Source of the DNA: Streptomyces sp. NRRL S-1022
Lineage (GTDB): Bacteria > Actinomycetota > Actinomycetes > Streptomycetales > Streptomycetaceae
Direction: 5' to 3'
Length of the DNA stretch: 64,000 nt
Assembly (NCBI RefSeq): GCF_000720135.1
Contig: NZ_JOIU01000022.1
Location: forward strand, 62,001 to 126,000
Shown: positions 50,146-60,828 of the stretch, in pieces
How positions within the stretch are numbered: position 1 is the stretch's first letter
Layout of the letters: each line of letters opens with the position of its first letter
The notes under the pieces: model-generated
Seen by the model: the letters and a program-made list of their open reading frames with translations, nothing else
What the model was told of the DNA's origin: nothing
The model's database searches: none
Position numbers and translations under genes: made by a program

Positions 50146-51414
50146 TCAGGCGCCCGTGACCTCCACGGCCGCCAGGTTCTTCTTCCCGCGCCGCAGCACC
50201 AGCCACCGCCCGTGGATCAGCTCCCCGGCGGAGGGCACGGCGTCCTCGCCCGCCACCTTCACGTTGTTCACGTACGCCCCGCCCTCCTTCACGGTCCGCC
50301 GCGCGGCGGACTTGCTGGCGACGAGCCCGACCTCCGCGAGCAGATCCACCACCGGGGCCAGCTCGGCCACCCGGACGTTCGGCACCTCGGCCAGCGCCGC
50401 CGCCAGCGTCCGCTCGTCCAGCTCCGCCAGCTCGCCCTGCCCGAACAGGGCACGGGACGCGGCGATCACGGCGGCCGTCTGGTCGGCGCCGTGCACCAGC
50501 GTCGTCAGCTCCTCGGCCAGCGCCCGCTGCGCCGCCCGGGCCTGCGGACGCTCCTCGGTCTGCCGCTCCAGCTCCTCGATCTCCGCACGGGACCGGAAGC
50601 TGAAGATGCGCAGGAACTTGGAGACGTCCCGGTCGTCCGCGTTGACCCAGAACTGGTAGAACGCGTACGGCGTGGTCATCTCGGGGTCGAGCCACACCGT
50701 GCCGGACTCGGTCTTGCCGAACTTGGTGCCGTCCGCCTTCGTGATCAGAGGGGTGCCCAGCGCGTGCACCACGGCGTCCGGCTCGACCCGGTGGATCAGG
50801 TCCGTGCCCGAGGTGAGGTTGCCCCACTGGTCGCTGCCACCGGTCTGCAGCGTGCAGCCGTGCCGCCGGTACAGCTCCAGGAAGTCCATGCCCTGGAGGA
50901 TCTGGTAGCTGAACTCGGTGTAGCTGATGCCCGCGTCGGAGTTGAGCCGCCGGGAGACGGCCTCCTTGGCGATCATCTTGTTGACCCGGAAGTGCTTGCC
51001 GATGTCCCGCAGGAACTCGATGGCCGACAGGCCCTGGGTCCAGTCCAGGTTGTTGACCATCACCGCGGCGTTCGGCCCGTCGAAGTGGAGCAGCGGCTCG
51101 ATCTGGGCGCGCAGCCGCTCCACCCAGCCGGCGACGACCTCCGGCGCGTTCAGCGTGCGCTCGGCCGTGGGCTTGGGGTCGCCGATGAGGCCCGTGGCAC
51201 CGCCGACCAGCGCCAGCGGACGGTTGCCCGCCTCCTGGATGCGGCGCATCGTCAGGATCTGCACCAGGTTGCCGAGGTGCAGGCTGGGCGCGGTCGGGTC
51301 GAAGCCGCAATAGAACGTGACGGGACCGTCCGCGAACGCCTTGCGCAGTGCGTCCTCGTCCGTGGAGAGGGCGATGAGCCCCCGCCACTTCAGCTCGTCG
51401 ACGATGTCCGTCAC
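50146..51414 (-). CDS. tyrS: Tyrosyl-tRNA synthetase
   Basis: 422-aa class I synthetase. HIGH is HLGN in [12 protein letters not shown]; the KMSKS equivalent is KFGKTESG. Tyr-site residues occur in YCGFDP and TGGSDQWGN. The C-terminal S4-like RNA-binding domain reads [21 protein letters not shown]. Length is normal. It starts at GTG 51414, 66 bases after the tldE stop. No T-box leader is visible. Confidence 0.97.
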   Translation of the reverse strand: MTDIVDELKWRGLIALSTDEDALRKAFADGPVTFYCGFDPTAPSLHLGNLVQILTMRRIQEAGNRPLALVGGATGLIGDPKPTAERTLNAPEVVAGWVERLRAQIEPLLHFDGPNAAVMVNNLDWTQGLSAIEFLRDIGKHFRVNKMIAKEAVSRRLNSDAGISYTEFSYQILQGMDFLELYRRHGCTLQTGGSDQWGNLTSGTDLIHRVEPDAVVHALGTPLITKADGTKFGKTESGTVWLDPEMTTPYAFYQFWVNADDRDVSKFLRIFSFRSRAEIEELERQTEERPQARAAQRALAEELTTLVHGADQTAAVIAASRALFGQGELAELDERTLAAALAEVPNVRVAELAPVVDLLAEVGLVASKSAARRTVKEGGAYVNNVKVAGEDAVPSAGELIHGRWLVLRRGKKNLAAVEVTGA

Positions 51415-51480
51415 GGTACTCGTGTCTCCTTGGTGATCTTCGGGCAGCCGGGTGACACCCGACCACGAACGCCTACGAGG

Positions 51481-52875
51481 TTATACGCCCTGGCTGACAG
51501 AGCTCATGTTGAAATCGGGGATGCGCAGCGCGGGCATCGCGGCCCGGGTGAACCAGTCGCTCCACTCGCGCGGCAGCGTCTTCTCCGTCCGCCCGGCCTC
51601 CGTGGCCCGGCCCAGCAGGTTCACCGGCGACTCGTTGAATCGGAAATTGTTCACCTGCCCGGTCACCTCGCCGTTCTCCACGAGGTAGACGCCGTCCCGG
51701 GTCAGGCCCGTCAGCAGCAGCGTCGCCGGGTCGACCTCGCGGATGTACCACAGGCAGGTCAGCAGCAGCCCGCGCTCGGTGTCCGCGACCATCTCCGCCA
51801 GGGAGCGGTCGTCCCCGCCGTCCAGGATCAGGTTGCCGAGGACCGGGGCGACCGGCAGACCGGTCAGTCCCGCGCTGTGCCGGGTGGTGGTCAGGTGCTT
51901 GAGCACGCCCCGGTCGATCCACTCGGTGGCCCGGGCCGGCAGCCCGTTGTCGAACACCGACTGGTCGCCGCCGGAGGAGTGGGCGACGACGAAGGGCGGG
52001 CACTCCAGGCCGGGCTCGTCCGGGTCGCTGCGCAGGGTCAGCGGCAGCTCGCTCAGCCGCTGGCCGACCCGCGTGCCGCCGCCCGGCTCGGAGAACACCG
52101 TCCGGCCCTCGGCCGCGTCCCGGCCCGACGCCGACCACAGCTGGTAGATCAGCAGGTCCGCCACGGCGGTGGGCGGCAGCAGCGTCTCGTAGCGGCCGGC
52201 GGGCAGCTCCACCCGCCGCTCCGCCCAGCCGAGCCGTACGGCCAGCTCGGCGTCGAGCGCGCCCGGGTCGACGTCCTTGAAGTCCCGGGTGGACCGCCCG
52301 GCCCACGCCGAGCGGGTGCGGTCCGGCGACTTGGCGTTCAGCTCCAGCGTGCCGGTGGGCTGGTCGTGCCTCAGCCGCAGCCCGGTGGACGTCCCCAGGT
52401 ACGTCGACACCAGCTCGTGGTTGGCGAAGCCGTACAGCTCCCGGCCGCCGGCACGCGCGCGTGCGAAGGCCTCGCCGAGGGCCGGGGCGAAGTCGCCGAA
52501 CACGGCGGAGGAGGTCTCGGCGGGCGCGTCCGTGAAGTCGGGGGACTCCGGCACCCCGCCGACCAGCGGCTGCGCGTCCTCGGCGGGCCCGGCGCCGCGC
52601 GCGGCCGCCTCCGCCGCCCGCACCAGCGGCTCCAGCTCGTCCGCGGTGACCGCGGACCGGGACACCACACCGGAGGCGGTGCCCTCCCGGCCGTCCACGG
52701 TCGCGATCACCGTGAGCGCACGGCCCCGGGTCACGCCGTTGGTGGTGAGCGCGTTGCCCGCCCAGCGCAGGTTGGCGGTGGAGTGCTCGTCGGCGATGAC
52801 GACGCAGCCGTCGGCGCGGGACAGCGCGAGCGCCTGCTCGACGATCTCGTGCGGCTTGGTGGTGCGGGCGCTCAT
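51481..52875 (-). CDS. TldE/PmbA-type metallopeptidase subunit
   Basis: 464-aa PmbA/TldE protein, the partner without the metal motif. N-terminal HEIVEQALALSRADGCVVIADE and C-terminal LTGLTRDGVYLVENGEVTGQVNNFRFNESP are family features. With TldD it forms a protease that trims modified peptides and unfolded proteins in other bacteria. ATG 52875 overlaps the tldD stop as ATGA. The much longer upstream open frame is a tldD shadow. Confidence 0.93.
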   Translation of the reverse strand: MSARTTKPHEIVEQALALSRADGCVVIADEHSTANLRWAGNALTTNGVTRGRALTVIATVDGREGTASGVVSRSAVTADELEPLVRAAEAAARGAGPAEDAQPLVGGVPESPDFTDAPAETSSAVFGDFAPALGEAFARARAGGRELYGFANHELVSTYLGTSTGLRLRHDQPTGTLELNAKSPDRTRSAWAGRSTRDFKDVDPGALDAELAVRLGWAERRVELPAGRYETLLPPTAVADLLIYQLWSASGRDAAEGRTVFSEPGGGTRVGQRLSELPLTLRSDPDEPGLECPPFVVAHSSGGDQSVFDNGLPARATEWIDRGVLKHLTTTRHSAGLTGLPVAPVLGNLILDGGDDRSLAEMVADTERGLLLTCLWYIREVDPATLLLTGLTRDGVYLVENGEVTGQVNNFRFNESPVNLLGRATEAGRTEKTLPREWSDWFTRAAMPALRIPDFNMSSVSQGV

Positions 52876-54395
52876 CGGCCGGCCTCCTGGGTGGTGTTGA
52901 GGATGTTGACGCCCTTGAAGAGGGCGGACGGGCATCCGTGCGACACGGCGGCCACCTGGCCCGGCTGGGCCTTGCCGCAGTTGAAGGCACCGCCGAGGAC
53001 GTACGTCTGCGGCCCGCCGACGGCGGCCATGGAGCCCCAGAAGTCCGTGGTCGTGGCCTGGTACGCGACGTCCTTCAGCTGCCCGGTGATCCGCCCGTTC
53101 TCGATCCGGAAGAAGCGCTGGCCGGTGAACTGGAAGTTGTAGCGCTGCATGTCGATCGACCAGGACCGGTCCCCGACGACGTAGATGCCCCGGTCGACAC
53201 CCCCGATCAGGTCCTCGGTGGACAGCCCGGCCGGATCCGGCCGCAGGGACACGTTGGCCATGCGCTGCACCGGCACGTGCGCCGGAGAGTCGGCGTACGC
53301 GCACCCGTTGGACCGCTCGAAGCCGGTCAGCCGGGCGATCCGCCGGTCCAGCTGGTAGCCGACCAGCGTGCCGTCCTTCACCAGGTCCCAGGACTGCGCC
53401 TCGACGCCCTCGTCGTCGTAGCCGATGGTGGCGAGGCCGTGCTCGGCGGTGCGGTCGCCGGTGACGTTCATCAGCTCGGAGCCGTACCGCAGCCTGCCCA
53501 GCTGGTCGAAGGTGGCGAAGGAGGTGCCGGCGTAGGCCGCCTCGTAGCCGAGGGCGCGGTCCAGCTCGGTGGCGTGGCCGATGGACTCGTGGATGGTCAG
53601 CCACAGGTTGGACGGGTCGACCACCAGGTCGTACAGGCCCGGCTCCACGCTCGGCGCCCGCATCTTCTCGGCGAGCAGCTCCGGGATCCGCTCCAGCTCG
53701 CCGTCCCAGTCCCAGCCGGTCCCGGTCAGGTACTCCCAGCCGCGGCCGGCCGGCGGGGCGAGGGTGCGCATCGAGTCGAACTCGCCGCTCGACTCGTCGA
53801 CCGACACCGCCGTCAGCTGCGGATGCAGCCGCACCCGCTGCTGGGTCGTCACGGTCCCGGCCGTATCGGCGTAGAACTTGTTCTCGTGGACGGTGAGCAG
53901 CGACGCGTCCACGTGGTCGACGCCGTTCGCGGACAGCAGCCGGTTGCTCCAGTCCGCGAGCAGTGCCGACTTCTCCTCGTCCGGCACCGAGAACGGGTCG
54001 GTCTCGTACGACGACACCCACGTCCGGTCGGCGTGCACCGGCTCGTCGGCCAGCTCCACCCGCTCGTCGCTCCCGGCGGCCTTGATCACCTGCGCGGACA
54101 GCTTGGCCATCGCCACCGCCTGCGAGGCGACCCGGGCGGCGGCGTCCATGGTCAGGTCCACCCCGGAGGCGAAGCCCCACGTACCGCCGTGCACGACCCG
54201 TACCGCGTAGCCGAGGTCGGTGGAATCCGACGATCCGGCGGGCTTGGCGTCCCGCAGCCGCCAGGACGCGCTGCGCACCCGCTCGAACCGGAAGTCCGCG
54301 TGCTCGGCCCCGAGCGCACGCGCGCGTGCGAGCGCGGCGTCGGCGAGGGCGCGCAGGGGTAGTGCCAGGAACGACTGATCGATGTCATGGGGCAC
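52872..54395 (-). CDS. tldD: TldD-type zinc metalloprotease
   Basis: 507-aa TldD. Zinc motif HESIGH (H269, E270, H274) lies in WLTIHESIGHATELDRALG. SFATFDQLGRLRYGSELMNVTGD and GQLKDVAYQATTTDFW are further family segments. It starts at GTG 54395, 92 bases from the divergent ATPase gene of the accessory island. The natural substrate in streptomycetes is not known; RiPP leader cleavage is one possibility. Confidence 0.95.
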   Translation of the reverse strand: MPHDIDQSFLALPLRALADAALARARALGAEHADFRFERVRSASWRLRDAKPAGSSDSTDLGYAVRVVHGGTWGFASGVDLTMDAAARVASQAVAMAKLSAQVIKAAGSDERVELADEPVHADRTWVSSYETDPFSVPDEEKSALLADWSNRLLSANGVDHVDASLLTVHENKFYADTAGTVTTQQRVRLHPQLTAVSVDESSGEFDSMRTLAPPAGRGWEYLTGTGWDWDGELERIPELLAEKMRAPSVEPGLYDLVVDPSNLWLTIHESIGHATELDRALGYEAAYAGTSFATFDQLGRLRYGSELMNVTGDRTAEHGLATIGYDDEGVEAQSWDLVKDGTLVGYQLDRRIARLTGFERSNGCAYADSPAHVPVQRMANVSLRPDPAGLSTEDLIGGVDRGIYVVGDRSWSIDMQRYNFQFTGQRFFRIENGRITGQLKDVAYQATTTDFWGSMAAVGGPQTYVLGGAFNCGKAQPGQVAAVSHGCPSALFKGVNILNTTQEAGR

Positions 54396-54487
54396 GGGTG
54401 GGCATCCCTTCGGCTGTCGCCCGTGAAGAACCCGGAGTTTTCCGGTATCGCGGTCGCGTTGTCAGTGGCAAGTGTCAGTATCTCCCC

Positions 54488-57400
54488 ATGCAAGGTTGGG
54501 GGCGGGAGTTCCGTTCGTGGCTGCTGTCGCTCGACGAGCGCGGCATGCGGGGGTTGTTGACACACCATCAGTGCTTGCGCCGCAGGCAGTGCGTGCATCT
54601 GCGGCGCGTCAAGGAGGGCGGCAAGGACGCCCAGGCGGCCTCGCGGCGCGAGGCCCAGTCCGTGCGCGTGTGGCTGACCACGGCGACCGAGCCGATGCTG
54701 CACGGGGTCGCCGCGTGCGGTGTCGCCTGGGCCTCCCGCGCGCTGGTCTTCACCTACGGCTTCGCCCGGGAGGTGGTGGCGCACCCCTCCGTGTCGGACC
54801 TGGTCACCATGCTGGAGGTACTGGAGCCGGCGCCGGCCCGCTGCGCGCTGTACGGGCTGCTGGCCCCCGAAGCCCTGGGCCGCCTGCCCGCGGCGGAGGT
54901 GGCCGCGGCCCACCTGGCCCGCTGCGTGGCCGCGGCCGACCGTGAACCACCGCCGGACGCGCGGCGGATCGGCCCGGCGCTGTCGCGCGGGCTCGGGGCG
55001 ACGGACCGGCGGGAGGAGCGGGGGACACAGGTGCGGTACGACGGTGCGGAGGTGGCGGACGTGGGTGGTGGCCGGAACGAGGGCCCCGGGGGGACGCCGG
55101 CCGGCGTGTCCCCGGACGGCCTCGCCGCGGAGCCCGGGACCGACGCCGTCCGCCGGGCCGTGACCGGTCTGCGTGCGGCCGGCGCGGAACTGGCGGACGT
55201 CCTCGGCGAGGCCGCCGCCGCGGTGCGCGACGGCAGGACGCCCGCGGCGCCGGAGCGGACGGAGGCCCTCCTCGCCGCCTGGCTCCAGGAACGCGCGCGG
55301 GTGGCGGACACGCTGTCCGCACAGGAGGGGCACTGGCCCTCCGAGGCCGGGTACGCCGGTCTGGAGGCGGAACTCGACCGCCTCGACCGGCTCCGGGAGG
55401 AACGGGCGGAGGCACGGACCCAGCTCCGGAAACTGCGCCGGCGCGCCGACCAGTACGAGCAGCTGATCGCCGACGCTGACGAGGAGGCGGAGGCGGAAGG
55501 CCTGCGGATGGCCCTCGACGGCATCCGCGACCGGATGACGGCACTGGCGTCCGTACTGGGCGACGAGGTGACGCCGACGGACGGCTCCGCCGAGGGCGGG
55601 ACTCCTGCCGGCGGTGCGGTGTCCGCGGGCGGTGCGGCGTCCGATGGCGGTTCGGCGTCTACCGGCGGCCGGGTTTCCGCCGACGGTCCGGCGCCCGCTG
55701 GCGGTGCGGCTTCCACCGGTGGTGCGGTGTTCGCCGGCGGTGCGGCCTCGGCCGACGGTATGGCCGTCACCGGCGGTACGGTCTCGGCCGGCAGCGACGT
55801 GCCCGTCGGGGCCGCCGCCGCGGAGCGGGGTTCCCCGGAGCGGTCGGCGGCGGAACCGCAGGGGGAGCCGGCGACTGCCGCGCCGCCGAGCCCCGCCCAG
55901 CCGGCCCCCGAGTCGGCCTCGCAGCACCGGGACCTCGCGGAGGTCCTCCAGCCGGAGCCGGAGCCGGAGCCCTCGGGGCCGGTGGCGGCGAGGGAACCCG
56001 AGCGAGCGCCCGCGCCCCAGCCGGAACCTCCGCGCGCGCCGCGACCACTGCCGGAACCGCCGCGCGCGCCGCAACCGCATCCGCTGCCGGAACCGGTTCG
56101 GCAACCGCAGCCGGTGACGGAGCCGGCCCCTGCGGTCCACCCCGCGCCGGAGCCCGCCGCACCCGCCGCACTCACGCCCGCTACCGCGCGCACCTCTCCG
56201 CCGGAGCCCGAGCCGCCCGCCACGGCCCCCATGCCCGCCGCCGCGCGTACCTCCCCGCCCGCGCCCGAGCCGGCCGCCACGGCACCGCAGCCCGCAGCCG
56301 CCACGGCACCGCAGCCCGCAGCCGTCACGCGCGTCTCCCCGCCCGAGCCCGGGCCCGAGCCCGAGGCGCCCGTCACGGCACCCGTCGCCAACGGCGGCCC
56401 GGCACCGGACGCGGCCGGCGGGGCCACCTCTCCCTGGACGGACCAGGACGAGCCGTCCGCCGTGGCCCGGCTGGTCGCGCGGGGAGACCTCCCGCAGGCC
56501 TACTGGATGACGGCGGTGTCGGACGACGGCCCGCACCGCGCCAAGGCGCTCTCCTTCCTCGCGGCCGCCTTCGCCTGCACCGACGTGGACGGGGCCACCC
56601 AGGTGCAGATGGCGCACGACATCACCTCGCTGCACCTGGTGGAGGACCGGGACGCGCACCTCGTGGCGCTGGCCGCCGCGATCCGCTCCGGTCTCACGGC
56701 CGGCTGGCCGCACGGCGTCGTGAGCGACTTCATCATGCCCTCGGGTCTTTCCCAGCCGTGGCAGCACCTGCTGATGGCACTGAAGGAGGCGGTACGGGAG
56801 TGCCACGTCTTCGTGCCGGGGGCGGACGAGGACCAGGCCGAGCCGGAACACCAGCTCACCGTCGACGACCTGGAGGAATCGGCGCGCGTCCTGCTGGAGG
56901 ACCTCCCGCGCCGGAAGATCAAGTACCAGCGGGCGTCACGTGTCCTGCAGTACCTGACCGGCCCCTCGGGACAACTCCACCAGGCACTGCGCGCGGTCCT
57001 GGACTGGATCTCCGGCGCCGGTGACGCCGCCACCCTCAGGACGGTCAGCGAGAACCTCGGGCGCGGTGAGTACGTCGACCGGCTCATCGAGGACGCCGAC
57101 AGCCGCTTCCGCACCCCGAAGCAGGCCAGGGAGCCCATCCACTCCGGCGCGCTGCGCCAACTGCACGCGACGATCCGGTCGGTGGGGGAGCTGTCGGCGA
57201 AGGCCGCCGCGATGGCCGCCGCCGCGCAGGCCAAGGAGGCCGCCTCCGGCTCGAAGGCACCCCAGTGGGAGACCGCCCTGGCGGACCTGACGGCCTACGA
57301 CGAGCCGCTGGGCGTCGGCGGCGCCGCGCTCGGCCTGCTGCGCAGGTGGCTGTCCGCCGAACCCGTCGGCCACTCGGCGGTGACGGTCGACGCGGACGGC

Positions 57401-60400
57401 GTGATCGTCCCCTCGGACGACTGCCTGCTGTTCCTGCCGGAGTTGCCCCGGGACGCCGACGGCCGCCCCGACCTCGCCGACCCCCGCACGGCTCACGTCC
57501 TGACCGGCCTGCTGTCCCCGGTGTCCGCCGAGTCGGCGCTGGAGCAGTACGTGGCCCGCGGCGACCTGCACCTGGCCCGCGCCCTGGTGCGCGTCGCCGG
57601 CGACACCCCCGCCGTGGACGCCGCGGCGCAGGCGGAGTGGCTGGAGGACGCGGTACGGCGGTGCCGCGAGGCGGAGAAGGACTGGCGGCGCAGGATCGCC
57701 GAGCACCACCGCCTGGCCGCCTCGCACCTGGCGCAGATCAGGACGCTCAACCTGATGCCCTCCGACACGGAACGCGAGTTCACCGGCCGCCTGCAGGAGT
57801 TCGCGGACGGCGACGAGGCCGGCCGCTACCGGTACGCGCTGGAGGCCCTGCGGGACCTGGTCGCCGAGCTGACGGACAAGGTCGCGGAGTCGACCGAGCG
57901 GCTGCGGCAGCGGCTCGACTCCCTCAGGCTCGACCCGGAGCGCCCGCTCTCCGAGTCCGACCACGACCGCATCCTGCGCCTGATCGACGAGGGCGACACG
58001 GTCACCGCGCAGGAGTTCCTCGCACTCGTGGAGAGCGGCGCACGCCTGCCGGACCGCCCGGACGACGAGGGCGCCGAGCTCCGCGAGTTCCTGGCCGGCC
58101 TGGCCGGCCCCGGAGCGCCCTCGCCCGGCGGGGACGGCATCCCCGCCGGATGGTGGGTCGACCGCTACGGCTCCGGGGCGAAGGTCACCGCCAACGCCGA
58201 GCAGGGCCTCGCGTCGTGGCGGGCGCTGTGCACCAAGAGGGGCCGCAACAGCGACTGGAGCCAGCACGTGCCGCGCGTGCTGCGGCTGCTCGGTCTCAAG
58301 CAGCTGGGGCACTTCCAGGCCGAGCCGATCGGGCAGGGGATACGCCGCTTCAAGGGCCGCGCGGGCGTCATCGAGGCCCCGGGGTACGTGGCCGCGCTGG
58401 GATCGCGCGCCACCTCGTACACCGTGCTGCTCATCTGGGAGGAACAGCGCGCCGACGGCCCCCTCGCCCACCTTGAGGACTCCGACGTCGACGCCAACAT
58501 CATCCTCTATCTGCACCCGCTCGGCCTGGAGGGCCGGCGGGCCCTCGCCGAGGCCGCGCGCCGCAAGGCCCAGCAGGCGCTCGTCGTGGACCCGGCCGTG
58601 GCAGGCTGGATGGCCGCCCGGGCACCCGGCGCCTTCCGCGCGCTGCAACGGGTGACACTGCCCTGGACGTCGTACGACCCCTACACCCCGTTCGTCGCCG
58701 GAGCCGTGCCCCCGGAGGTCTTCTACGGCCGCGACCAGGAACTCCGGGAGGTGATGAACCCCGATGGCGGTCTCTTCCTCTACGGCGGCCGGCAGCTGGG
58801 CAAGTCGGCGCTGCTGCGCAGGGTGGCGGAACTCTTCCCGCGCCGCTCCGACGCCAACGTCGCCGTCTACCTGGACCTGGTCAAGGCCGAGATCGGCCAG
58901 GCGGAGTCCCCCGAGCGGATCTGGAAGCTGCTCGCCGACGACCTGAAGCGGCAGCGGGTCATCGACTCCAAGAAGGTGTCCGACCAAGCGCAGCCCGAGC
59001 ACGTGGCCAACGCCATCCGGGGCTGGCTGGACGCCGACGACTCCCGGCGGATGCTGATCCTCGCCGACGAGGCGGACGCGTTCCTCACCGCCGACTCGCG
59101 CCGCCTGTTCCGTGCCGGGGGCGAGTCCACCTTCCAGAACGTCAAGCGGTTCCAGCAGCTCATGGAGCAGACGGACCGGCGGCTCAAGGTGGTCTTCGCC
59201 GGCCTGCACCAGGTGCAGCGCTTCGGTGAGCTGTCCAACGTCTCCACCGCGCACGGCGGTCCCGACGTGCTGGTGGGGCCGCTGAACCCGACCGCCGCCG
59301 TACGGCTGGTCACCGAACCCATGGCGGCCCTGGGCTTCGTCTTCGAGCGGCCGGAACTCGTCTGGCGGATCCTCGCCATCACCAACTACCAGGCGAACCT
59401 GGTGCAGATCTTCTGCAGCGAGCTGGTCCGCACCCTCCAGGGCCGTTCCCAGCGCGGGCAGGTCCGGCCGACGCCGATCACCGAGGCGGACGTCCAGGAG
59501 GTCGCGGCCTCGGAAACCGTGCGGACGCGGCTGGCCGAACGCCTGCGGTTCACCATCAACCTGGAGGACCGTTACCGCGTCCTGACCCTGGTCATAGCCC
59601 TGCGCAGCCTTGAGGACGGCTACCGCGGCGACTACTCCGCCGAACAGCTGCTGCAGTGGGCGCGGGAGGCCTGGGAGGTGGGGTTCCAGGAACTCGGCGT
59701 CAAGCAGGTGCAGATCTACCTCAGGGAGATGGTCGGCCTGGGCCTGCTGGTGCAGCTCGGCGACCGGTCCCGGTTCGCCGTCCGCAGCCCCAACGTCGTC
59801 AACATGCTGGGCACGCGCGACGAGCTCCTGCTCGAGCTGCGGGAGACCGAGTTCAGCCAGCCCTACGAGTACGACCCGCGCGCGGCACGCCGTCTCCTCG
59901 GCCGCTACATGAGCAGCGATCCGCACCGCTACGTGACCCGGTACAGCCCCCTCACCGAGGGCCAGCTGCACGAGGCGGCACAGCCGGGCGTCACCGTGAT
60001 CGGCACGACCAGGCTGCACCGCCCGGAGCTGATGATCACGGCCACCGAGCGGTTCGCCGAGGCGCGGGGCGTGGAGGTGCGCAGGGTGGGCGCCGGGGAC
60101 GACCTGCGCGCCCACCTCACCGACGCCTCCAGGCTGCGCCGGAACTACGTCCTCGCGCTCGACCTGCGCGGCATCGACGCGGACGCGCTGCTGGCCGCCG
60201 TACGCCTGTGCGTGGAGCACGCGGGGCCGGCCGCCGACGCCCTCGTGCACCAGGCGGAGGGCCGCAAGCGGTCCAACCACCGCTCCGTGTTCGTCGTGGC
60301 CGACGCGCTGACCGCCGGGGCGGTGCAGGAACCGCAGGGGGCGGAGCCGCTGCCCGTCCGGTTCCTGCGGCCGGAGCGCTGGTCGGTGGAGAGCCTGCGG

Positions 60401-60823
60401 GCCTGGCCCGAATGCCCCTTCGTGTCCAAGGCCGACCGCGCCCGGCTGATCCGGACCACCGGCGGCTGGGCCACCTGGGTCGAGCCGGCCATCGCCGAGG
60501 TCACCGTCAACGGCGCGACGCTCGACAGCGCGCTGGAGAAGATCGGGCGGGCCATCCGACAGCCGTCCAACCTCGACCTGCACTGCGAGGCCGCCGGTCT
60601 GGACATGCGCGACCTGCACCTGCTCGGCCAGTGGAACGGCTACGTCAGCGAGGGCCAGGGCGTCCCCATCGACCAGGTCGCCGTGGCCGTGGAGCTGCCC
60701 GAGCCGGATACCGAGACCTGGCTCGCCCGGCTGGACCGGCTCGGCCTGATCGACGCCGTACCGGACGGCATCGCGGTCGACCCCGTGACGTTCCGCGCGG
60801 TACGCGCGCGTGCGGGGGAGTGA
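54488..60823 (+). CDS. Giant (2,111-aa) STAND/AAA-type ATPase, putative defence sensor
   Basis: Domains in order: an N-terminal helical domain (1 to about 150) unlike anything I know; a coiled coil (about 290-340); a Gly/Ala repeat linker (about 368-437); a Pro/Glu-rich linker (about 484-637); a long helical region (650-1390); an ATPase with FYGRDQEL, Walker A GGRQLGKSALLRR near 1433 and Walker B MLILADEAD near 1523, followed by VFAGLHQVQRF as sensor; a winged-helix-like part (RFAVRSPNVVNML); and a C-terminal domain of unknown type. The layout suits a signal-transduction NTPase. ATG 54488 has no clear ribosome site and may be leaderless. It is followed 5 bases later by its partner gene. Confidence 0.85.
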   Translation: MQGWGREFRSWLLSLDERGMRGLLTHHQCLRRRQCVHLRRVKEGGKDAQAASRREAQSVRVWLTTATEPMLHGVAACGVAWASRALVFTYGFAREVVAHPSVSDLVTMLEVLEPAPARCALYGLLAPEALGRLPAAEVAAAHLARCVAAADREPPPDARRIGPALSRGLGATDRREERGTQVRYDGAEVADVGGGRNEGPGGTPAGVSPDGLAAEPGTDAVRRAVTGLRAAGAELADVLGEAAAAVRDGRTPAAPERTEALLAAWLQERARVADTLSAQEGHWPSEAGYAGLEAELDRLDRLREERAEARTQLRKLRRRADQYEQLIADADEEAEAEGLRMALDGIRDRMTALASVLGDEVTPTDGSAEGGTPAGGAVSAGGAASDGGSASTGGRVSADGPAPAGGAASTGGAVFAGGAASADGMAVTGGTVSAGSDVPVGAAAAERGSPERSAAEPQGEPATAAPPSPAQPAPESASQHRDLAEVLQPEPEPEPSGPVAAREPERAPAPQPEPPRAPRPLPEPPRAPQPHPLPEPVRQPQPVTEPAPAVHPAPEPAAPAALTPATARTSPPEPEPPATAPMPAAARTSPPAPEPAATAPQPAAATAPQPAAVTRVSPPEPGPEPEAPVTAPVANGGPAPDAAGGATSPWTDQDEPSAVARLVARGDLPQAYWMTAVSDDGPHRAKALSFLAAAFACTDVDGATQVQMAHDITSLHLVEDRDAHLVALAAAIRSGLTAGWPHGVVSDFIMPSGLSQPWQHLLMALKEAVRECHVFVPGADEDQAEPEHQLTVDDLEESARVLLEDLPRRKIKYQRASRVLQYLTGPSGQLHQALRAVLDWISGAGDAATLRTVSENLGRGEYVDRLIEDADSRFRTPKQAREPIHSGALRQLHATIRSVGELSAKAAAMAAAAQAKEAASGSKAPQWETALADLTAYDEPLGVGGAALGLLRRWLSAEPVGHSAVTVDADGVIVPSDDCLLFLPELPRDADGRPDLADPRTAHVLTGLLSPVSAESALEQYVARGDLHLARALVRVAGDTPAVDAAAQAEWLEDAVRRCREAEKDWRRRIAEHHRLAASHLAQIRTLNLMPSDTEREFTGRLQEFADGDEAGRYRYALEALRDLVAELTDKVAESTERLRQRLDSLRLDPERPLSESDHDRILRLIDEGDTVTAQEFLALVESGARLPDRPDDEGAELREFLAGLAGPGAPSPGGDGIPAGWWVDRYGSGAKVTANAEQGLASWRALCTKRGRNSDWSQHVPRVLRLLGLKQLGHFQAEPIGQGIRRFKGRAGVIEAPGYVAALGSRATSYTVLLIWEEQRADGPLAHLEDSDVDANIILYLHPLGLEGRRALAEAARRKAQQALVVDPAVAGWMAARAPGAFRALQRVTLPWTSYDPYTPFVAGAVPPEVFYGRDQELREVMNPDGGLFLYGGRQLGKSALLRRVAELFPRRSDANVAVYLDLVKAEIGQAESPERIWKLLADDLKRQRVIDSKKVSDQAQPEHVANAIRGWLDADDSRRMLILADEADAFLTADSRRLFRAGGESTFQNVKRFQQLMEQTDRRLKVVFAGLHQVQRFGELSNVSTAHGGPDVLVGPLNPTAAVRLVTEPMAALGFVFERPELVWRILAITNYQANLVQIFCSELVRTLQGRSQRGQVRPTPITEADVQEVAASETVRTRLAERLRFTINLEDRYRVLTLVIALRSLEDGYRGDYSAEQLLQWAREAWEVGFQELGVKQVQIYLREMVGLGLLVQLGDRSRFAVRSPNVVNMLGTRDELLLELRETEFSQPYEYDPRAARRLLGRYMSSDPHRYVTRYSPLTEGQLHEAAQPGVTVIGTTRLHRPELMITATERFAEARGVEVRRVGAGDDLRAHLTDASRLRRNYVLALDLRGIDADALLAAVRLCVEHAGPAADALVHQAEGRKRSNHRSVFVVADALTAGAVQEPQGAEPLPVRFLRPERWSVESLRAWPECPFVSKADRARLIRTTGGWATWVEPAIAEVTVNGATLDSALEKIGRAIRQPSNLDLHCEAAGLDMRDLHLLGQWNGYVSEGQGVPIDQVAVAVELPEPDTETWLARLDRLGLIDAVPDGIAVDPVTFRAVRARAGE
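55590..55810 (+). repeat. 18-bp tandem repeats coding a Gly/Ala-rich linker
   Basis: About 11-12 imperfect copies of an 18-base unit encode hexapeptides of the form GGAxSx (GGAVSA, GGAASD, GGSAST, GGAAST, GGAVFA, GGAASA). Unit length keeps frame. It joins the coiled coil to the Pro-rich linker of the giant ATPase and should vary in copy number between strains. Confidence 0.8.
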
Positions 60824-60828
60824 GGGCG

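Noticed and set aside
54326..54487. Upstream extension of the giant ATPase frame
   Set aside because: It overlaps the tldD N-terminus on the other strand and codes Arg-rich sequence; ATG 54488 is the sensible start.
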